Assembly: GCF_002831665.1 (NCBI RefSeq)
Contig: NZ_CP025118.1
Span: 3,596,001-3,660,000, forward strand
Reading direction: 5' to 3'
Source of the DNA: Lacinutrix sp. Bg11-31
GTDB taxonomy: Bacteria; Bacteroidota; Bacteroidia; Flavobacteriales; Flavobacteriaceae
DNA length: 64,000 nucleotides
Shown here: positions 43,668 to 53,261 of the stretch, one piece after another
Layout of the letters: each line of letters starts with the position of its first letter
Numbering within the stretch: the stretch's first letter is position 1
Notes under the pieces: model-generated
The model's input: only the letters and a program-made list of their open reading frames with translations
What the model was told of the DNA's origin: nothing
Database searches by the model: none
Position numbers and translations under genes: made by a program

Positions 43668-44642
43668 CTATAAACTGTTTACATAGCTTCTTACTAAATT
43701 ATAACCTTGAGAGTGTACCATTGTCACACCAATAAGAGGCATGCTATAATTAAATTGATAATCTTGCATTCTATTATCTATATCAAAACGTTTTGCGTAG
43801 ATGTTTGTTTGGTTAAAAGGAGTTTCAAAAGCTAATTTCATTACAGATTCTAATTCTGCAGAACCTCCAGAATTATGACAAGTTGCGCAATTAACCTCCA
43901 TATATGCTCTAGCTCTTTCCTCTGTAGTTAAAGATGTGTCTTCCCAATCTGGAAGTGCGTTTATAGTAGATGTGTCGAAACTATTAATGTAACCATTGGT
44001 TACAAAAGTGTTAAGTTGATTGTTTTTTGTTAAGTTTCTTAGTTTTGGACCAATAGGTTGCATTGTATTTGCATTACTGTGGCAAGTTATACAATCGTTA
44101 CCTTCTGGAATTGTATAATTTACATTTTGTGTTTCTCCATCATCATCAATGTATGTTATACTTGCATTGCTTGCAGTATTATCTAAAACAGCATCTGTTT
44201 GTGCAGCATTCCATTTGTAGTTTCCAGTTTCCCATATTCCATTTTGTTTAATTAGAATTCGAGTTTCAATAATTTGTTTCCCTAATGCAGGATCTCTATC
44301 ATCATTATAATAATAAAATGTTTTTGCGATAACAGTATTGTCAGGAAAGGTTGGTAAAAAATCATCTATAGCGTTAAGTTTTTCTCCGTTTGGCAATGCT
44401 ATAACACGTTGTTTTTTAGAGTAATTTGTAAATAAAGCAGTGTTTAAATTGTATTCGAAAGCATATTCGCTAGGAGATAAATCGCTCAATAATCCTTCAA
44501 ATAAATTTAAGCTTGAAAGGTTTTGTAAAAACTCTGGAATTACTAATGGTGTTGGTTCTGCAGCTACTGGTTCCATAGTTTCGTCTTCACTACAGTTAAA
44601 AACAAATAATGTAAAAAGTAAAATATATGCAATTTTTTTCAT
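43668..44642 (-). CDS. SO2930-type diheme c-type cytochrome lipoprotein
   Basis: 324 residues. Lipobox Cys17 (VFNCSEDE). Two haem sites CITCH (184-188) and CATCH (252-256) with 'MQPIGPKLRNL' after the first, and axial Met candidates ('NYSMPLIGV'). The N-terminal part ('LSSLNLFEGLLSDLSPSEYAFEYNLNTALFTNYSKKQRVIALPNGEKL') matches the SO2930 group of periplasmic cytochromes. Electron partners unknown. The 44643-44883 gap holds no feature I can support. Confidence 0.85.
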   Translation of the reverse strand: MKKIAYILLFTLFVFNCSEDETMEPVAAEPTPLVIPEFLQNLSSLNLFEGLLSDLSPSEYAFEYNLNTALFTNYSKKQRVIALPNGEKLNAIDDFLPTFPDNTVIAKTFYYYNDDRDPALGKQIIETRILIKQNGIWETGNYKWNAAQTDAVLDNTASNASITYIDDDGETQNVNYTIPEGNDCITCHSNANTMQPIGPKLRNLTKNNQLNTFVTNGYINSFDTSTINALPDWEDTSLTTEERARAYMEVNCATCHNSGGSAELESVMKLAFETPFNQTNIYAKRFDIDNRMQDYQFNYSMPLIGVTMVHSQGYNLVRSYVNSL

Positions 44643-44883
44643 AATAAATTGATTTATTGTAAGTGAAAATAAGTGTTTACTTTAATAAACACAACTTAAG
44701 CATAACAATTTAATATAAAGAATTCGATTTTTATTAAAACCGAAGCAATTGTTTTTTTTTCGTAAATTTTTTGAAACCCATTAACTTTAAACAACTGAAC
44801 TTTATGAGAATATTAAAAGAATTATTATTGTTTTAATATTTTTTAGATAGTGAGCTTTAAACTGAGAAAGAAACACTGTTTTT

Positions 44884-45798
44884 TTAATTAAGTTTAAGAT
44901 ATTCAGCAATTAAAAGTTGATGATCTGAGAAACTATAATTATACTTATTTAATCTAGAAGCGTAAATAGATTTACCAACCCATATTTGGTCTAACTCCAA
45001 TAAAGGAATGCCAAATGGCCATGTAGCAGTAAATCCATCAGAATAATCGCGCAAACTTGTGTAGTTGTTTTTGTAGTTATTAAAGTGAATACTTTCGTAA
45101 GGTGTATTGAAATCGCCTAGAATGAAATCTACTTCATGTGTTTCAGAAAAATCTATTATAGTTTTTAAGGTTTCAGCTTTGCTGTAAAACAGACTCGCAT
45201 AAACATCTGCAATAAGAAGTTTTATAGTCTTATCGTTTACAACTGCAGTTATATAATTATATTTAAAGCGTTTCTTTTTTGTTTGGTAATTAACAGATTT
45301 AATGCTTCCTTTTACACCAACAATCATGTTTCCTTTTAGTTTTTGAAAAGAATATAGTTTAAATTTTTTTCTTATTACCTCAAATTCCTCACTCGAAATA
45401 TTATCTGCTTCAACAAAAGTTAGAATGTTGATAGGGAATTCTTCTATCTTTTTTGAAATAATATCTAAAGGAAAACCACTTTTGTTTTTAGCAATATTCC
45501 AGAATAGAACAGAATTGTTTTTTACATCGTTAGTTCTAATTTTTGGTAAATAATAAGCTTTAGAAAAGAAGTGAAAAGTTAAAAAGCACAAAACAACTAT
45601 CAAGCTATAGAAGTGTTTTTTGTTTTTTTGAAATACTACAGCTGTGAAAATGCCATAAAGGATTATAAGTATTATTGGAGTAGCATAAAACAGAATGCTT
45701 AGCGGGAAAATATAATCTTTTAGAAAAAAATGGATAAGCAATAAAAAAGCATACACTCCAAGAATGTATGCTTTATATTTATTTAAAAATGTAATCAC
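44884..45798 (-). CDS. Endonuclease/exonuclease/phosphatase family membrane protein
   Basis: 304 residues. Two to three N-terminal membrane helices (10-30, 35-60, 65-80), then an EEP domain with 'LFWNIAKNK', 'LTFVEADN', 'FILGDFNTPYESIHFNN' and the terminal 'FSDHQLLIAEY' (catalytic Asp-His pair). Substrate could be a phosphodiester lipid or nucleic acid. It follows lysS by 3 bases on the same strand. Confidence 0.88.
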   Translation of the reverse strand: MITFLNKYKAYILGVYAFLLLIHFFLKDYIFPLSILFYATPIILIILYGIFTAVVFQKNKKHFYSLIVVLCFLTFHFFSKAYYLPKIRTNDVKNNSVLFWNIAKNKSGFPLDIISKKIEEFPINILTFVEADNISSEEFEVIRKKFKLYSFQKLKGNMIVGVKGSIKSVNYQTKKKRFKYNYITAVVNDKTIKLLIADVYASLFYSKAETLKTIIDFSETHEVDFILGDFNTPYESIHFNNYKNNYTSLRDYSDGFTATWPFGIPLLELDQIWVGKSIYASRLNKYNYSFSDHQLLIAEYLKLN

Positions 45799-45801
45799 TT
45801 G

Positions 45802-47493
45802 TTAAACTATTTCAACAAACAAACCATCATCGGTTTTGCTAACTTTAGCAACACCAAGTTTAGTTAATCCTTTTACGGTTTTATCCCATTTTTTATTACT
45901 TAAACCAGATTGACTTTTTAAGTCGTTCAAGTCAATAGGTGAGTTTTTCTTTAAGATTTCGAAAACTGCTTTTTCCTCTTCATTCATCGGAACCGCTTTT
46001 TTCTCTGGTCTCATTTGAGGAAAGAATAAAACTTCTTGTATAGATTGGTTATTTGTTAAAAACATAATTAACCTGTCCATACCAATTCCCATTCCAGATG
46101 TTGGAGGCATACCGTATTCTAAAGCGCGTAAAAAATCTTCATCTATAAACTCTGTAGCTTCGTCGTCTCCTTTTTGAGCCAATTTTAATTGGTGCTCAAA
46201 ACGCTCGCGTTGGTCTATTGGGTCGTTAAGTTCAGAATATGCATTAGCTATTTCTTTACCACAAACCATAAGCTCAAAACGCTCTGTTAATTCTGGATTA
46301 TCTCTATGCTCTTTACATAAAGGACTCATCTCTTTTGGGTAATCTGTAATAAATGTTGGTTGTATGTAATTACCTTCACATTTTTCGCCAAAAATTTCAT
46401 CTATTAACTTTCCTTTACCCATAGTTCCATCCACATCAATTCCCATGCCTTTTGCAGCATCAAAAATTTCAGCTTCAGTTTTTCCGTAAATATCAAAACC
46501 GGTAAATTCCTTTATAGAATCTGCCATTGTAATACGTTTGTAAGGCGCTTTAAAATTTATTTTGTGTTCTCCAAAAGTAGCTTCGCTAGTTCCATTTACT
46601 GCTATGGCACAATGCTCCAACAATTTCTCACAGAAATCCATCATCCAATTGTAGTCTTTATAAGCTACATAAATTTCCATTGCTGTAAATTCTGGATTAT
46701 GGGTTCTATCCATTCCTTCATTTCTAAAGTTTTTAGAAAACTCGTAAACACCATCAAAACCACCAACAATTAAACGTTTTAGGTATAATTCGTTAGCAAT
46801 TCTCATATATAATGGAATGTCTAAACTGTTATGATGCGTCATAAAAGGACGTGCTGCTGCACCTCCAGGAATTGGTTGTAATATTGGCGTTTCGACTTCA
46901 AAATATCCTGAGTCGTTAAAGAAATTACGCATCGCGTTAAATAACTTTGTACGCTTAATAAATACTTCTTTTACCTGTGGATTTACAGCTAAATCTGCAT
47001 AACGTTGTCTGTAACGCATTTCTGGGTCTGTAAAAGCATCGTAAGTTTTTCCATCTTTTTGTTTTGGAATAGGTAATGGCTTTAATGCTTTACTTAGCAT
47101 TTTAAAGTTTTTTACCATAACGGTTTTTTCACCAACTTGAGTGGTAAATAACTCGCCTTCTACACCAATAATATCTCCTAAATCTAATAGTTTTTTAAAT
47201 ACAGTATTGTACAATTCTTTGTCTTCACCAGTACAAATTTCATCTCTGTTAAAGTAAAGTTGTATGCGTCCTTCAGCATCTTGTAACTGTGCAAAAGAAG
47301 CTTTTCCTTGAATATTAATTGCCATCAATCTCCCAGCAATAACAACCTGTTTGCCTTCCTTAAAGTCCTGTTTTATCTTTTTCGATGTTTCAGAAACTGG
47401 AAATAAATCGGCAGGATAAGGGTTTATACCCAAATCGCGAAGCTTTGCTAGCTTTTCTCTTCGTACGAGCTCTTGCTCTGATAATTGTGACAT
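45802..47493 (-). CDS. lysS: Lysyl-tRNA synthetase (class II)
   Basis: 563 residues from ATG 47493. OB-fold anticodon domain ('[35 protein letters not shown]'), motif 2 ('[20 protein letters not shown]') and motif 3 ('[20 protein letters not shown]') are intact. It charges tRNA-Lys. A C-terminal extension of about 55 residues (from about 509) beyond the usual end resembles a winged-helix unit ('[35 protein letters not shown]'). A further upstream start (47538) would lie before the predicted transcription start and was rejected. Confidence 0.97.
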   Translation of the reverse strand: MSQLSEQELVRREKLAKLRDLGINPYPADLFPVSETSKKIKQDFKEGKQVVIAGRLMAINIQGKASFAQLQDAEGRIQLYFNRDEICTGEDKELYNTVFKKLLDLGDIIGVEGELFTTQVGEKTVMVKNFKMLSKALKPLPIPKQKDGKTYDAFTDPEMRYRQRYADLAVNPQVKEVFIKRTKLFNAMRNFFNDSGYFEVETPILQPIPGGAAARPFMTHHNSLDIPLYMRIANELYLKRLIVGGFDGVYEFSKNFRNEGMDRTHNPEFTAMEIYVAYKDYNWMMDFCEKLLEHCAIAVNGTSEATFGEHKINFKAPYKRITMADSIKEFTGFDIYGKTEAEIFDAAKGMGIDVDGTMGKGKLIDEIFGEKCEGNYIQPTFITDYPKEMSPLCKEHRDNPELTERFELMVCGKEIANAYSELNDPIDQRERFEHQLKLAQKGDDEATEFIDEDFLRALEYGMPPTSGMGIGMDRLIMFLTNNQSIQEVLFFPQMRPEKKAVPMNEEEKAVFEILKKNSPIDLNDLKSQSGLSNKKWDKTVKGLTKLGVAKVSKTDDGLFVEIV

Positions 47494-47515
47494 AATATAA
47501 TTTTGTTTAAGCCGA

Positions 47516-47545
47516 CAAAGATAATGGCTTTGTAACAAAACGCAA
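47516..47545 (-). promoter_or_regulatory. lysS promoter
   Basis: On the reverse strand TTG (47543-47545), 19-base spacer and TATCTTTG (47516-47523) match the Bacteroidota consensus exactly. Transcription would begin near 47510, which excludes the longer lysS start at 47538. Confidence 0.8.
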
Positions 47546-47615
47546 TAGTTTGCGTCCTATAATTAAACCATCAATCATCACTGGACAATGTTCAGTTTAA
47601 AAATTAAATCACATT

Positions 47616-47774
47616 ATGAGTATTTGGAGAGTTATCCTGTCAATTATTTGTCCACCTTTAGCAGTCTTAGATAAAGGCTGTGGCTCAATAGTAATCACTT
47701 TTTTATTATGGCTTTGCGGTTGGGTTCCTGGTGTTATTGCTGCTTTAGTGATATTAAATAACCCTGAGAAATAA
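47616..47774 (+). CDS. YqaE/Pmp3-family membrane peptide
   Basis: 52 residues: 'MSIWRVILSIICPPLAVLDKG' and 'CGWVPGVIAALVIL'. These match the Pmp3/YqaE (UPF0057) pattern of two membrane helices with the conserved PPL and WxPGxIHA-like motifs. These peptides modulate membrane potential or respond to cold, salt or low temperature in other organisms. Confidence 0.9.
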   Translation: MSIWRVILSIICPPLAVLDKGCGSIVITFLLWLCGWVPGVIAALVILNNPEK

Positions 47775-47792
47775 TGTTCAATAATCATTTAC

Positions 47793-47825
47793 CAATTATC
47801 AGTGTTAAATGTTAATTGATAATTG
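47793..47825. repeat. Inverted repeat overlapping the lipB promoter
   Basis: CAATTATCA (47793-47801) and its exact complement TGATAATTG (47817-47825) flank a 15-base centre. The right arm ends on the -33 TTG of the lipB promoter. Confidence 0.5.
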
Positions 47826-47854
47826 TTAACTGAAACTATAAAACCGTAATTTTG
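47823..47854 (+). promoter_or_regulatory. lipB promoter with very short leader
   Basis: TTG (47823-47825), 21-base spacer, TAATTTTG (47847-47854), an exact -7 element only 6 bases before the ATG at 47861. Confidence 0.7.
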
Positions 47855-47860
47855 TAGTCT

Positions 47861-48565
47861 ATGAATAAAAAAATCAAACTTCAAGATTTAGGTTCTAAAG
47901 ATTTTAAAGACACTTGGGATTACCAAGAGGAATTATTTAAAGGTGTTTTAGAAACCAAAATTAAAAACAGAAGAGAAGATGCTGGTTTAGAAACGAGCAA
48001 TTATTTTTTGTTTGTAGAACATCCACATGTTTATACTTTAGGTAAAAGTGGAGATGTGTCTAATTTATTGTTAGATGAGAAACAACTTACGCAAAAAGGA
48101 GCCACTTTTTATAAAATAAACAGAGGAGGAGATATTACGTATCATGGTCCTGGACAAATTGTAGGTTATCCTATTTTGGATTTAGATAATTTTTTTACAG
48201 ATATCCATAAGTATCTTCGTTTTCTTGAAGAAATGATAATACTTACACTAGAAGAATACGGCCTAAAAGCTGAGCGTTCTCCAGGAGAAACAGGAGTTTG
48301 GCTTGATGTTGGAACACCGTTTGCTAGAAAGATTTGTGCACTTGGCGTTCGTGCTAGTCGTTGGGTAACGATGCATGGTTTTGCATTAAATGTAAATGCC
48401 GATTTAGGATATTTTGATAATATTATTCCTTGTGGTATTCGTGGAAAAGCAGTGACATCGCTTAATGTAGAATTAGGTAAGAAGGAGGTTGATGAAGCTG
48501 AAGTTAAAAGCAAACTACTAAAGCATTTCACGACTCTTTTTGAAGCAGAATTTATAAATAATTAA
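47861..48565 (+). CDS. lipB: Lipoyl(octanoyl) transferase
   Basis: 234 residues. Signatures: 'RGGDITYHGPGQIVGYPILDL', catalytic Lys157 in ARKICALGVR and Cys191 in IIPCGIRGKAVTSL. It transfers octanoyl groups from acyl carrier protein to apo-lipoyl domains of dehydrogenase complexes. Full length; the next gene follows 2 bases after its stop. Confidence 0.96.
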   Translation: MNKKIKLQDLGSKDFKDTWDYQEELFKGVLETKIKNRREDAGLETSNYFLFVEHPHVYTLGKSGDVSNLLLDEKQLTQKGATFYKINRGGDITYHGPGQIVGYPILDLDNFFTDIHKYLRFLEEMIILTLEEYGLKAERSPGETGVWLDVGTPFARKICALGVRASRWVTMHGFALNVNADLGYFDNIIPCGIRGKAVTSLNVELGKKEVDEAEVKSKLLKHFTTLFEAEFINN

Positions 48566-48567
48566 AG

Positions 48568-49134
48568 TTGAAAGACTTTAAATTATACATACTCAATGCT
48601 GTTTTAATTTTTATAGTTGGTTACCATATTCTTCCAGATTTCTCTCTTAAAAAAAGCGATTTTAATAAAGTTTCAGGAATACTTTCTTCAGCGAAAATAG
48701 AAAATAAAGACGATGGTCGTTCTAGAGATTATGGTTTTAAAAATGCCGCTAGAAAACGCTTGATTTTAAACCTTAGTGATAGGCAATTGCATGAATATTA
48801 TGTTTCAGATATTTACAAAAATCATTGGGAAACATTATTAAATCCTAATGCTATTGGTCAAGATCTTGTATTGTACTTAGGAGTTGGAGAGCAACAAGAA
48901 GATCCTTTTAGAATTGAATTAAACAATGCAGTGGTATATGATACTGATGTAAGATTTTATAGGAATTTGTTAATCATGCTTTTTACGTTAGCATTAACTA
49001 TAAGAAATTTATTCTTCTATTTTAAAACGGAAAATGATGTTGACTTTACTACAGATTTAAAAGCAGAACATCATTCTTTTGCTACTTTTTTAAAACGCAA
49101 AGCGATTGGCTTACGAGATTATTTTTTGAAATAA
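48568..49134 (+). CDS. Hypothetical protein with membrane segments
   Basis: 188 residues from TTG 48568, directly after lipB; no ATG fits. One N-terminal membrane helix ('LYILNAVLIFIVGYHILPDF') and one central helix ('LLIMLFTLALTIRNLFFYF'), with a soluble domain between them (about 35-125). Family unknown. Translational coupling to lipB is likely because of the 2-base gap. Confidence 0.65.
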   Translation: MKDFKLYILNAVLIFIVGYHILPDFSLKKSDFNKVSGILSSAKIENKDDGRSRDYGFKNAARKRLILNLSDRQLHEYYVSDIYKNHWETLLNPNAIGQDLVLYLGVGEQQEDPFRIELNNAVVYDTDVRFYRNLLIMLFTLALTIRNLFFYFKTENDVDFTTDLKAEHHSFATFLKRKAIGLRDYFLK

Positions 49135-49201
49135 TAAATAAAAAGAGTACTTCTAGGTTTTGCTTTTATAATACTTTTTAAAACAGAATTTTTTAATAAA
49201 A

Positions 49202-49843
49202 TTATTGATAAGAAGTATAGGCCTGAGCAAGCAAATCGACTTGAAATTTTTTAAACTCTTTATTTTTAATTCTTTCAACTAATGCTGGGTTTTTTCTGAA
49301 ATATAGCGAAGCCCATTTTCTAAATTTAGAATTACTTAAATCATGCATGCTAATTACTGTGGGTGCTATTTTATTTGTTTTTTTTAACAAATAACTTGTG
49401 CCAAAAACAATATTTCTTCCTTCGTAGCTGTGAGTTGCTAGTTCTCCTTTTATGTTTACATAATAAGACTGTGTACTAATATAGACCTTAATTAAAGTAT
49501 TGCTAAAGATTACCATAAACCATTCTTTGCCAAAATAAGTAGAAGTTCTTTGTTTTTTAAATGGCTTGGTGGTTATTCCCATATTATTTCTTTCAAAAAA
49601 ATATTTATTACCATTAATAGTATATAAAATTTGGTAGATATCGTCACTCTTAATACTAGTAGCGATTTTGCTTCCAGTATATTTTACTTTTATAGAGGTT
49701 TCAGTAATCTTGTTTTTAGGTAATGTAGTGCTGCCTTCAATAGTTTCTCCGTTTAATAATAATACTTTTGAAGTAAAATAAGCTTGAGCTTGAATATTAA
49801 TAGATATGAGAAATAGAAATAATATTAAAGTGTTTTTTATCAA
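49202..49843 (-). CDS. Hypothetical exported protein
   Basis: 213 residues. Signal peptide 1-19 (ISINIQAQA). Beta-rich mature part ('SKVLLLNGETIEGSTTLPKNKITETSIKVKYTGSKIATSIKSDDIYQILYTINGNKYFFER') and a basic helical C-terminus. No family recognised. Confidence 0.65.
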   Translation of the reverse strand: MIKNTLILFLFLISINIQAQAYFTSKVLLLNGETIEGSTTLPKNKITETSIKVKYTGSKIATSIKSDDIYQILYTINGNKYFFERNNMGITTKPFKKQRTSTYFGKEWFMVIFSNTLIKVYISTQSYYVNIKGELATHSYEGRNIVFGTSYLLKKTNKIAPTVISMHDLSNSKFRKWASLYFRKNPALVERIKNKEFKKFQVDLLAQAYTSYQ

Positions 49844-49984
49844 GAGTTAAAATAAAGATGTTTGAATGTTCTTTAGCATTAGTATAATAATACTAATTTG
49901 TAGGTGATAACTTATTAGCAATATTTATGGTTCTATGTTTTTGGAAGGCCTTTTTCTTCTTTTCCATAAAATTTAACTAAGATT

Positions 49985-50230
49985 TTACCAAAAATAAAGT
50001 ACAAGTACAGCAATGCCTCCAACTAAATAGCCGTTTTCCAATAGTTCTTTAAATTCATAATTAAAGTATACTAGTATTAGGCATATAATAAATTGAAGAA
50101 TAGCATAGGAAATATTGCCTTTTGGACTATATCCAAATAGCCCTAGAAAATGAGTTTTGGTAAGCCCGAAAATTAAATGCGGCATTGCATTTACTAACAA
50201 AGCACCAATAATAAAATCTATTAAAGTCAT
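49985..50230 (-). CDS. Small membrane protein
   Basis: 81 residues, with hydrophobic segments around 5-25 ('FIIGALLVNAMPHLIFGL'), 42-56 and 67-80. It resembles small DUF-type membrane proteins of Flavobacteriia but matches nothing I can name. Confidence 0.55.
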   Translation of the reverse strand: MTLIDFIIGALLVNAMPHLIFGLTKTHFLGLFGYSPKGNISYAILQFIICLILVYFNYEFKELLENGYLVGGIAVLVLYFW

Positions 50231-50342
50231 TTTTTAATGTTTTCGGTGATAATACTAAGCTAGATTATATATATTAAATTTAAAAAAGCCTGTCCTTATT
50301 ATTAAGTCAGTTTTTTAAATAATAAAATCTGGCTAATAGCTT

Positions 50343-50567
50343 TTATTCTATAATCTCGTAGTCAATACTTAATTTTCTCAAAGCTCTTAAAGCAGAGCCA
50401 GAATTTTTATCTGCTACTTCTATGTCTACAGCATCTCCTTCTAATAGTATATCCATAAGTTCGTTCGCTAACGAGTCGTTTATGTTAGAAGAAACCTCTG
50501 CAATACATTTAGCTATAGCTCTTCTATCTGGTCTTTGAGCATCGCAAGACAATAAGTTTAATTTCAT
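50343..50567 (-). CDS. Small conserved-looking protein near the AAA/NA37 genes
   Basis: 74 residues, no signal. It has an acidic, helical look ('RRAIAKCIAEVSSNINDSLANELMDILLEGDAVDIEVADKNSGSALRALRKLSIDYEIIE'). It lies 158 bases downstream of the AAA ATPase gene on the same strand. No family recognised. Confidence 0.6.
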   Translation of the reverse strand: MKLNLLSCDAQRPDRRAIAKCIAEVSSNINDSLANELMDILLEGDAVDIEVADKNSGSALRALRKLSIDYEIIE

Positions 50568-50725
50568 AATTATAATATATTACAGTTTAATTTCGAAGTT
50601 CGACTATTTTTTTGATAAAGCCAAGTTCTCTAACTGTCCATCAATCTAATATTAGAGAATTATCCTTCATTAAGAAGAAATAGATTACGAAGTAATACGT
50701 TTTGTATGCCTTCGTGCTTTATAGG

Positions 50726-51436
50726 TTACTCAGGTTTTTGTTCTTCCTTGTTAATTATCTGTTTTTTTATTGCTTGATGTAAAACCGTTTTAGCTTCTGC
50801 AAAGGATATGCTATAAAGACGATTAAATTTATGAAACTCTTTTGGGAAGTCTTTTAATAAAGAAGTGTAATAGGTGTCTAGTTCAATTTGTGTTGGTAAT
50901 TCGAATTTTAATTTTAATTGAAAACGCCTTAATAATGCAGAATCTATAGTTTTACTATAATTTGTGGCAGCAATTAAAAGTGCATCGTTGGGATAGTGAT
51001 CTATAAGTTGAATAGTACTATTCACCAAGCGTTGCATTTCGGCAGAATCTTTTTTGTTATCACTTCTAGATGCTCCTAAATAATCGAACTCATCTATAAA
51101 TAAAATAGCTTTTCCTAAAGCTGCTTTTTTAAATACTGCTGAAACATTTTTTGAAGTTTCTCCTAATCTAGCCGAAACAATAGTACTTAGGTCTATAGTA
51201 TAAATTTTCTTGTTTAAATGTTTTGCAATGGCTTTTGCGGTTGTTGTTTTACCACAACCAGTATGTCCATAAAGCAATATTTTATTATCTACAGATAAAT
51301 TATATTTCCCTAATGCTTCTATATGAGAAAACTCTTTTAACAAGGTTGTTAAAGCAGTTTTGTTTTCTTCACTAAATTGAATATCCTTTAATTCAACTTT
51401 GACTTCATTGTTAATTACTAAATTAGAAATTCCCAT
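50726..51436 (-). CDS. AAA-family ATPase
   Basis: 236 residues, a single AAA domain. Walker A GHTGCGKTTTAK (57-68), Walker B ILFIDEFD (111-118), sensor-1 AATN (156-159) and an Arg pair in LLRRFQLKLKF (170-171). The N-terminal 50 residues are short and helical. It lies 12 bases downstream of the NA37 gene, so the two are likely co-transcribed. The target is unknown; a role in remodelling DNA-protein complexes is inferred only from the neighbour. Confidence 0.85.
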   Translation of the reverse strand: MGISNLVINNEVKVELKDIQFSEENKTALTTLLKEFSHIEALGKYNLSVDNKILLYGHTGCGKTTTAKAIAKHLNKKIYTIDLSTIVSARLGETSKNVSAVFKKAALGKAILFIDEFDYLGASRSDNKKDSAEMQRLVNSTIQLIDHYPNDALLIAATNYSKTIDSALLRRFQLKLKFELPTQIELDTYYTSLLKDFPKEFHKFNRLYSISFAEAKTVLHQAIKKQIINKEEQKPE

Positions 51437-51448
51437 TTTATTTATTAA

Positions 51449-52498
51449 TTAGGCTTCCGCATTAAAAAACACTTTATAAAAGTGCATTTTCTTTTCTTCG
51501 TCATAACCACGTTCTAAATATTCTTGTGCAGCATCTGGTGCATCGATATCTAGTTTTATCTGGATATTTGTGTCTAATTTAATATCGGTTTTAATTTTCT
51601 TTTTGTCCTTTTTTACAACAGCTTCAGCAAGATCAAATTGGTTACGTAGTACAACATTTAATTCTCCTTCGTATTCTTTTTTAAAATCTTCAAATTGCTG
51701 AATGTGCTTTTCGTCTGTAAAAATCTCTTCTTTAAAACGTTCTATATTTATAATTTCGTTTTCTTTAAAATAGTCGATTGTTTTTGCTAAAAAGATGTTT
51801 CGCTCTTGTTCACCATAGCTGGTTTTTAAAATTTCGGTAGAAAATTCACTACACATATCGAGATAGTTGTGTGTGTGATTGTTACTATCGTCTGCATATT
51901 TTATATTTAAAAACTTATCTAACCAATATTGCGCATCGTAACTATTATTATCTACAGTTAAAATAATGTTGCCTTCCATATCTGTTTGATTTAGAATTAA
52001 ACATCCTTTATCTACTTTTTTAGAACTAATTCCTTTTTGTACTAAAACATCGTAACTGTTATTTTCTAAATAGGTTTGAAAGAAATCTATCTTATTTTCA
52101 ATTTTAAAAATACCAATAGCATTGGTTACCATTTCTTTGTATTCTATGCCTTCGAAAACAGCAACCAAAACATCGCCAGTTTTTATTTGTGCAGAGTTAC
52201 TTTGTTCGTACAAATGCTTTACAATATTTTTTGAGGCTTCTACAAATGCATCATCATCGTTAAAGATGTTTTTAGCATAGGCATTAATTTCATTTAACTC
52301 CACATTTGCATGATGGTTAAAACGGTAACTTTGTACTACAGAACCAAAAGGTCTTAGTAAAAAAGGTAGCATAAGTTCGTAACTGTCTTCATCAAAATGT
52401 ACTTCTTTATCGGAAAAAGCATTTTTTGTATCGTTATGTTTGTTACCAACTTTGTGAATTATAAATTTTGAAATTGTTGCGGATTTACGTGTAATCAT
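51449..52498 (-). CDS. NA37-type nucleoid-associated protein (NdpA/YejK-like)
   Basis: 349 residues. Family-like blocks: 'ISKFIIHKVGNKHNDTKNAFSDKEVHFDEDSYELMLPFLLRPF', 'IKTGDVLVAVFEGIEYKEMVTNAIGIFKI', 'NEIINIERFKEEIF'. This fits the 37-kDa nucleoid-associated protein family (Pfam PF04245), proteins bound to the bacterial nucleoid. It is the first gene of a pair with an AAA ATPase and is preceded by AT-rich DNA. Confidence 0.78.
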   Translation of the reverse strand: MITRKSATISKFIIHKVGNKHNDTKNAFSDKEVHFDEDSYELMLPFLLRPFGSVVQSYRFNHHANVELNEINAYAKNIFNDDDAFVEASKNIVKHLYEQSNSAQIKTGDVLVAVFEGIEYKEMVTNAIGIFKIENKIDFFQTYLENNSYDVLVQKGISSKKVDKGCLILNQTDMEGNIILTVDNNSYDAQYWLDKFLNIKYADDSNNHTHNYLDMCSEFSTEILKTSYGEQERNIFLAKTIDYFKENEIINIERFKEEIFTDEKHIQQFEDFKKEYEGELNVVLRNQFDLAEAVVKKDKKKIKTDIKLDTNIQIKLDIDAPDAAQEYLERGYDEEKKMHFYKVFFNAEA

Positions 52499-52561
52499 CT
52501 TAAAAATGGAAGTTTATATTTCTAATTACAATAGTAAACATTTCAGCAGAAAAAAGGAATA

Positions 52562-52592
52562 AAAAAACCGAAGACTTTGCTTCGGTTTTTTA
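52562..52592 (-). terminator. Terminator of the collagen-like lipoprotein gene
   Basis: AAAAACCGAAG and CTTCGGTTTTT pair around a short loop, 20 bases past the gene's stop. Confidence 0.85.
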
Positions 52593-52611
52593 ATAAAAAC
52601 AGGCTTGTTAA

Positions 52612-53181
52612 TTATTTTGAAATATTATAATAATTGGTTACTGCATTGAAATCGTTAATATCAATTCCTGCTTGATTTAGCGTATTGTAAATTTGTTGTT
52701 TGCCATTACTGGTTTTACTTGTACTAGTAGATTCTATAATTACAATCTTAAGAGTATCAATATCACCAGCACTAATGCTGTGCGAGCTTCCGTCTCCACC
52801 ATCTACATAATCTAAGGCGTAAAAACCAACACCTATAGTTACAGATACACTAAAAGGTATAATGTCTTGAACGGCAGGTAATGGGTGCCAATTTGCACCT
52901 CGTTTAATATAACCTAATACTACATCGTTATCTATTACATCTTGAGTTAGTTCTGGAACAGTTACATCGTCAAAGCTTCCAGAAGCTGCAGACATATCGA
53001 ATGTTAGCACTTCTACATTTGCATTTCCATCTGTGCCATCTGCACCATTTGCTCCAGTTATTCCTTGTTCGCCTTGTGGCCCTGCAGTTCCATCTTCTGT
53101 AGAACACGAGAAGCTAAAAGCGACTATTAAAGCTAAGACTACATACTTTGTTTTTGAGATTGTTGATTTAATTGTTTTCAT
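52612..53181 (-). CDS. Lipoprotein with short collagen-like stretch
   Basis: 189 residues. Lipobox Cys26 (AFSFSCSTED). Residues 32-49 are a Gly-x-y repeat (GPQGEQGITGANGADGTDG). A beta-rich domain follows with 'VEVLTFDMSAASGSFDDVTVPELTQDVIDNDVVLGYIKRG' and a C-terminal part with 'STSKTSNGKQQIYNTLNQAGIDINDFNAVTNYY'. Function unknown. Its upstream region carries site A of the putative ECF-sigma motif, so it is probably part of the sigma regulon encoded next door. Confidence 0.8.
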   Translation of the reverse strand: MKTIKSTISKTKYVVLALIVAFSFSCSTEDGTAGPQGEQGITGANGADGTDGNANVEVLTFDMSAASGSFDDVTVPELTQDVIDNDVVLGYIKRGANWHPLPAVQDIIPFSVSVTIGVGFYALDYVDGGDGSSHSISAGDIDTLKIVIIESTSTSKTSNGKQQIYNTLNQAGIDINDFNAVTNYYNISK

Positions 53182-53220
53182 AATTTTAAATTTTTAAAAG
53201 GTGATTAATAGTTTATTTAT

Positions 53221-53252
53221 TACTTAATGGGTTGCTATATTTAAAGGTTAAC
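53221..53252 (-). promoter_or_regulatory. Putative ECF-sigma promoter, site A
   Basis: Reverse strand: GTTAAC (53247-53252), 17 bases, CATTAAGTA (53221-53229), 40 bases before the collagen-like lipoprotein start. It shares both boxes and the extended CTTT with site B. Confidence 0.65.
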
Positions 53253-53261
53253 ATGTAGAAT

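Noticed and set aside
47494..47538. Longer lysS start at 47538
   Set aside because: It precedes the predicted transcription start (about 47510) set by a perfect promoter, and the extra residues do not resemble LysRS.
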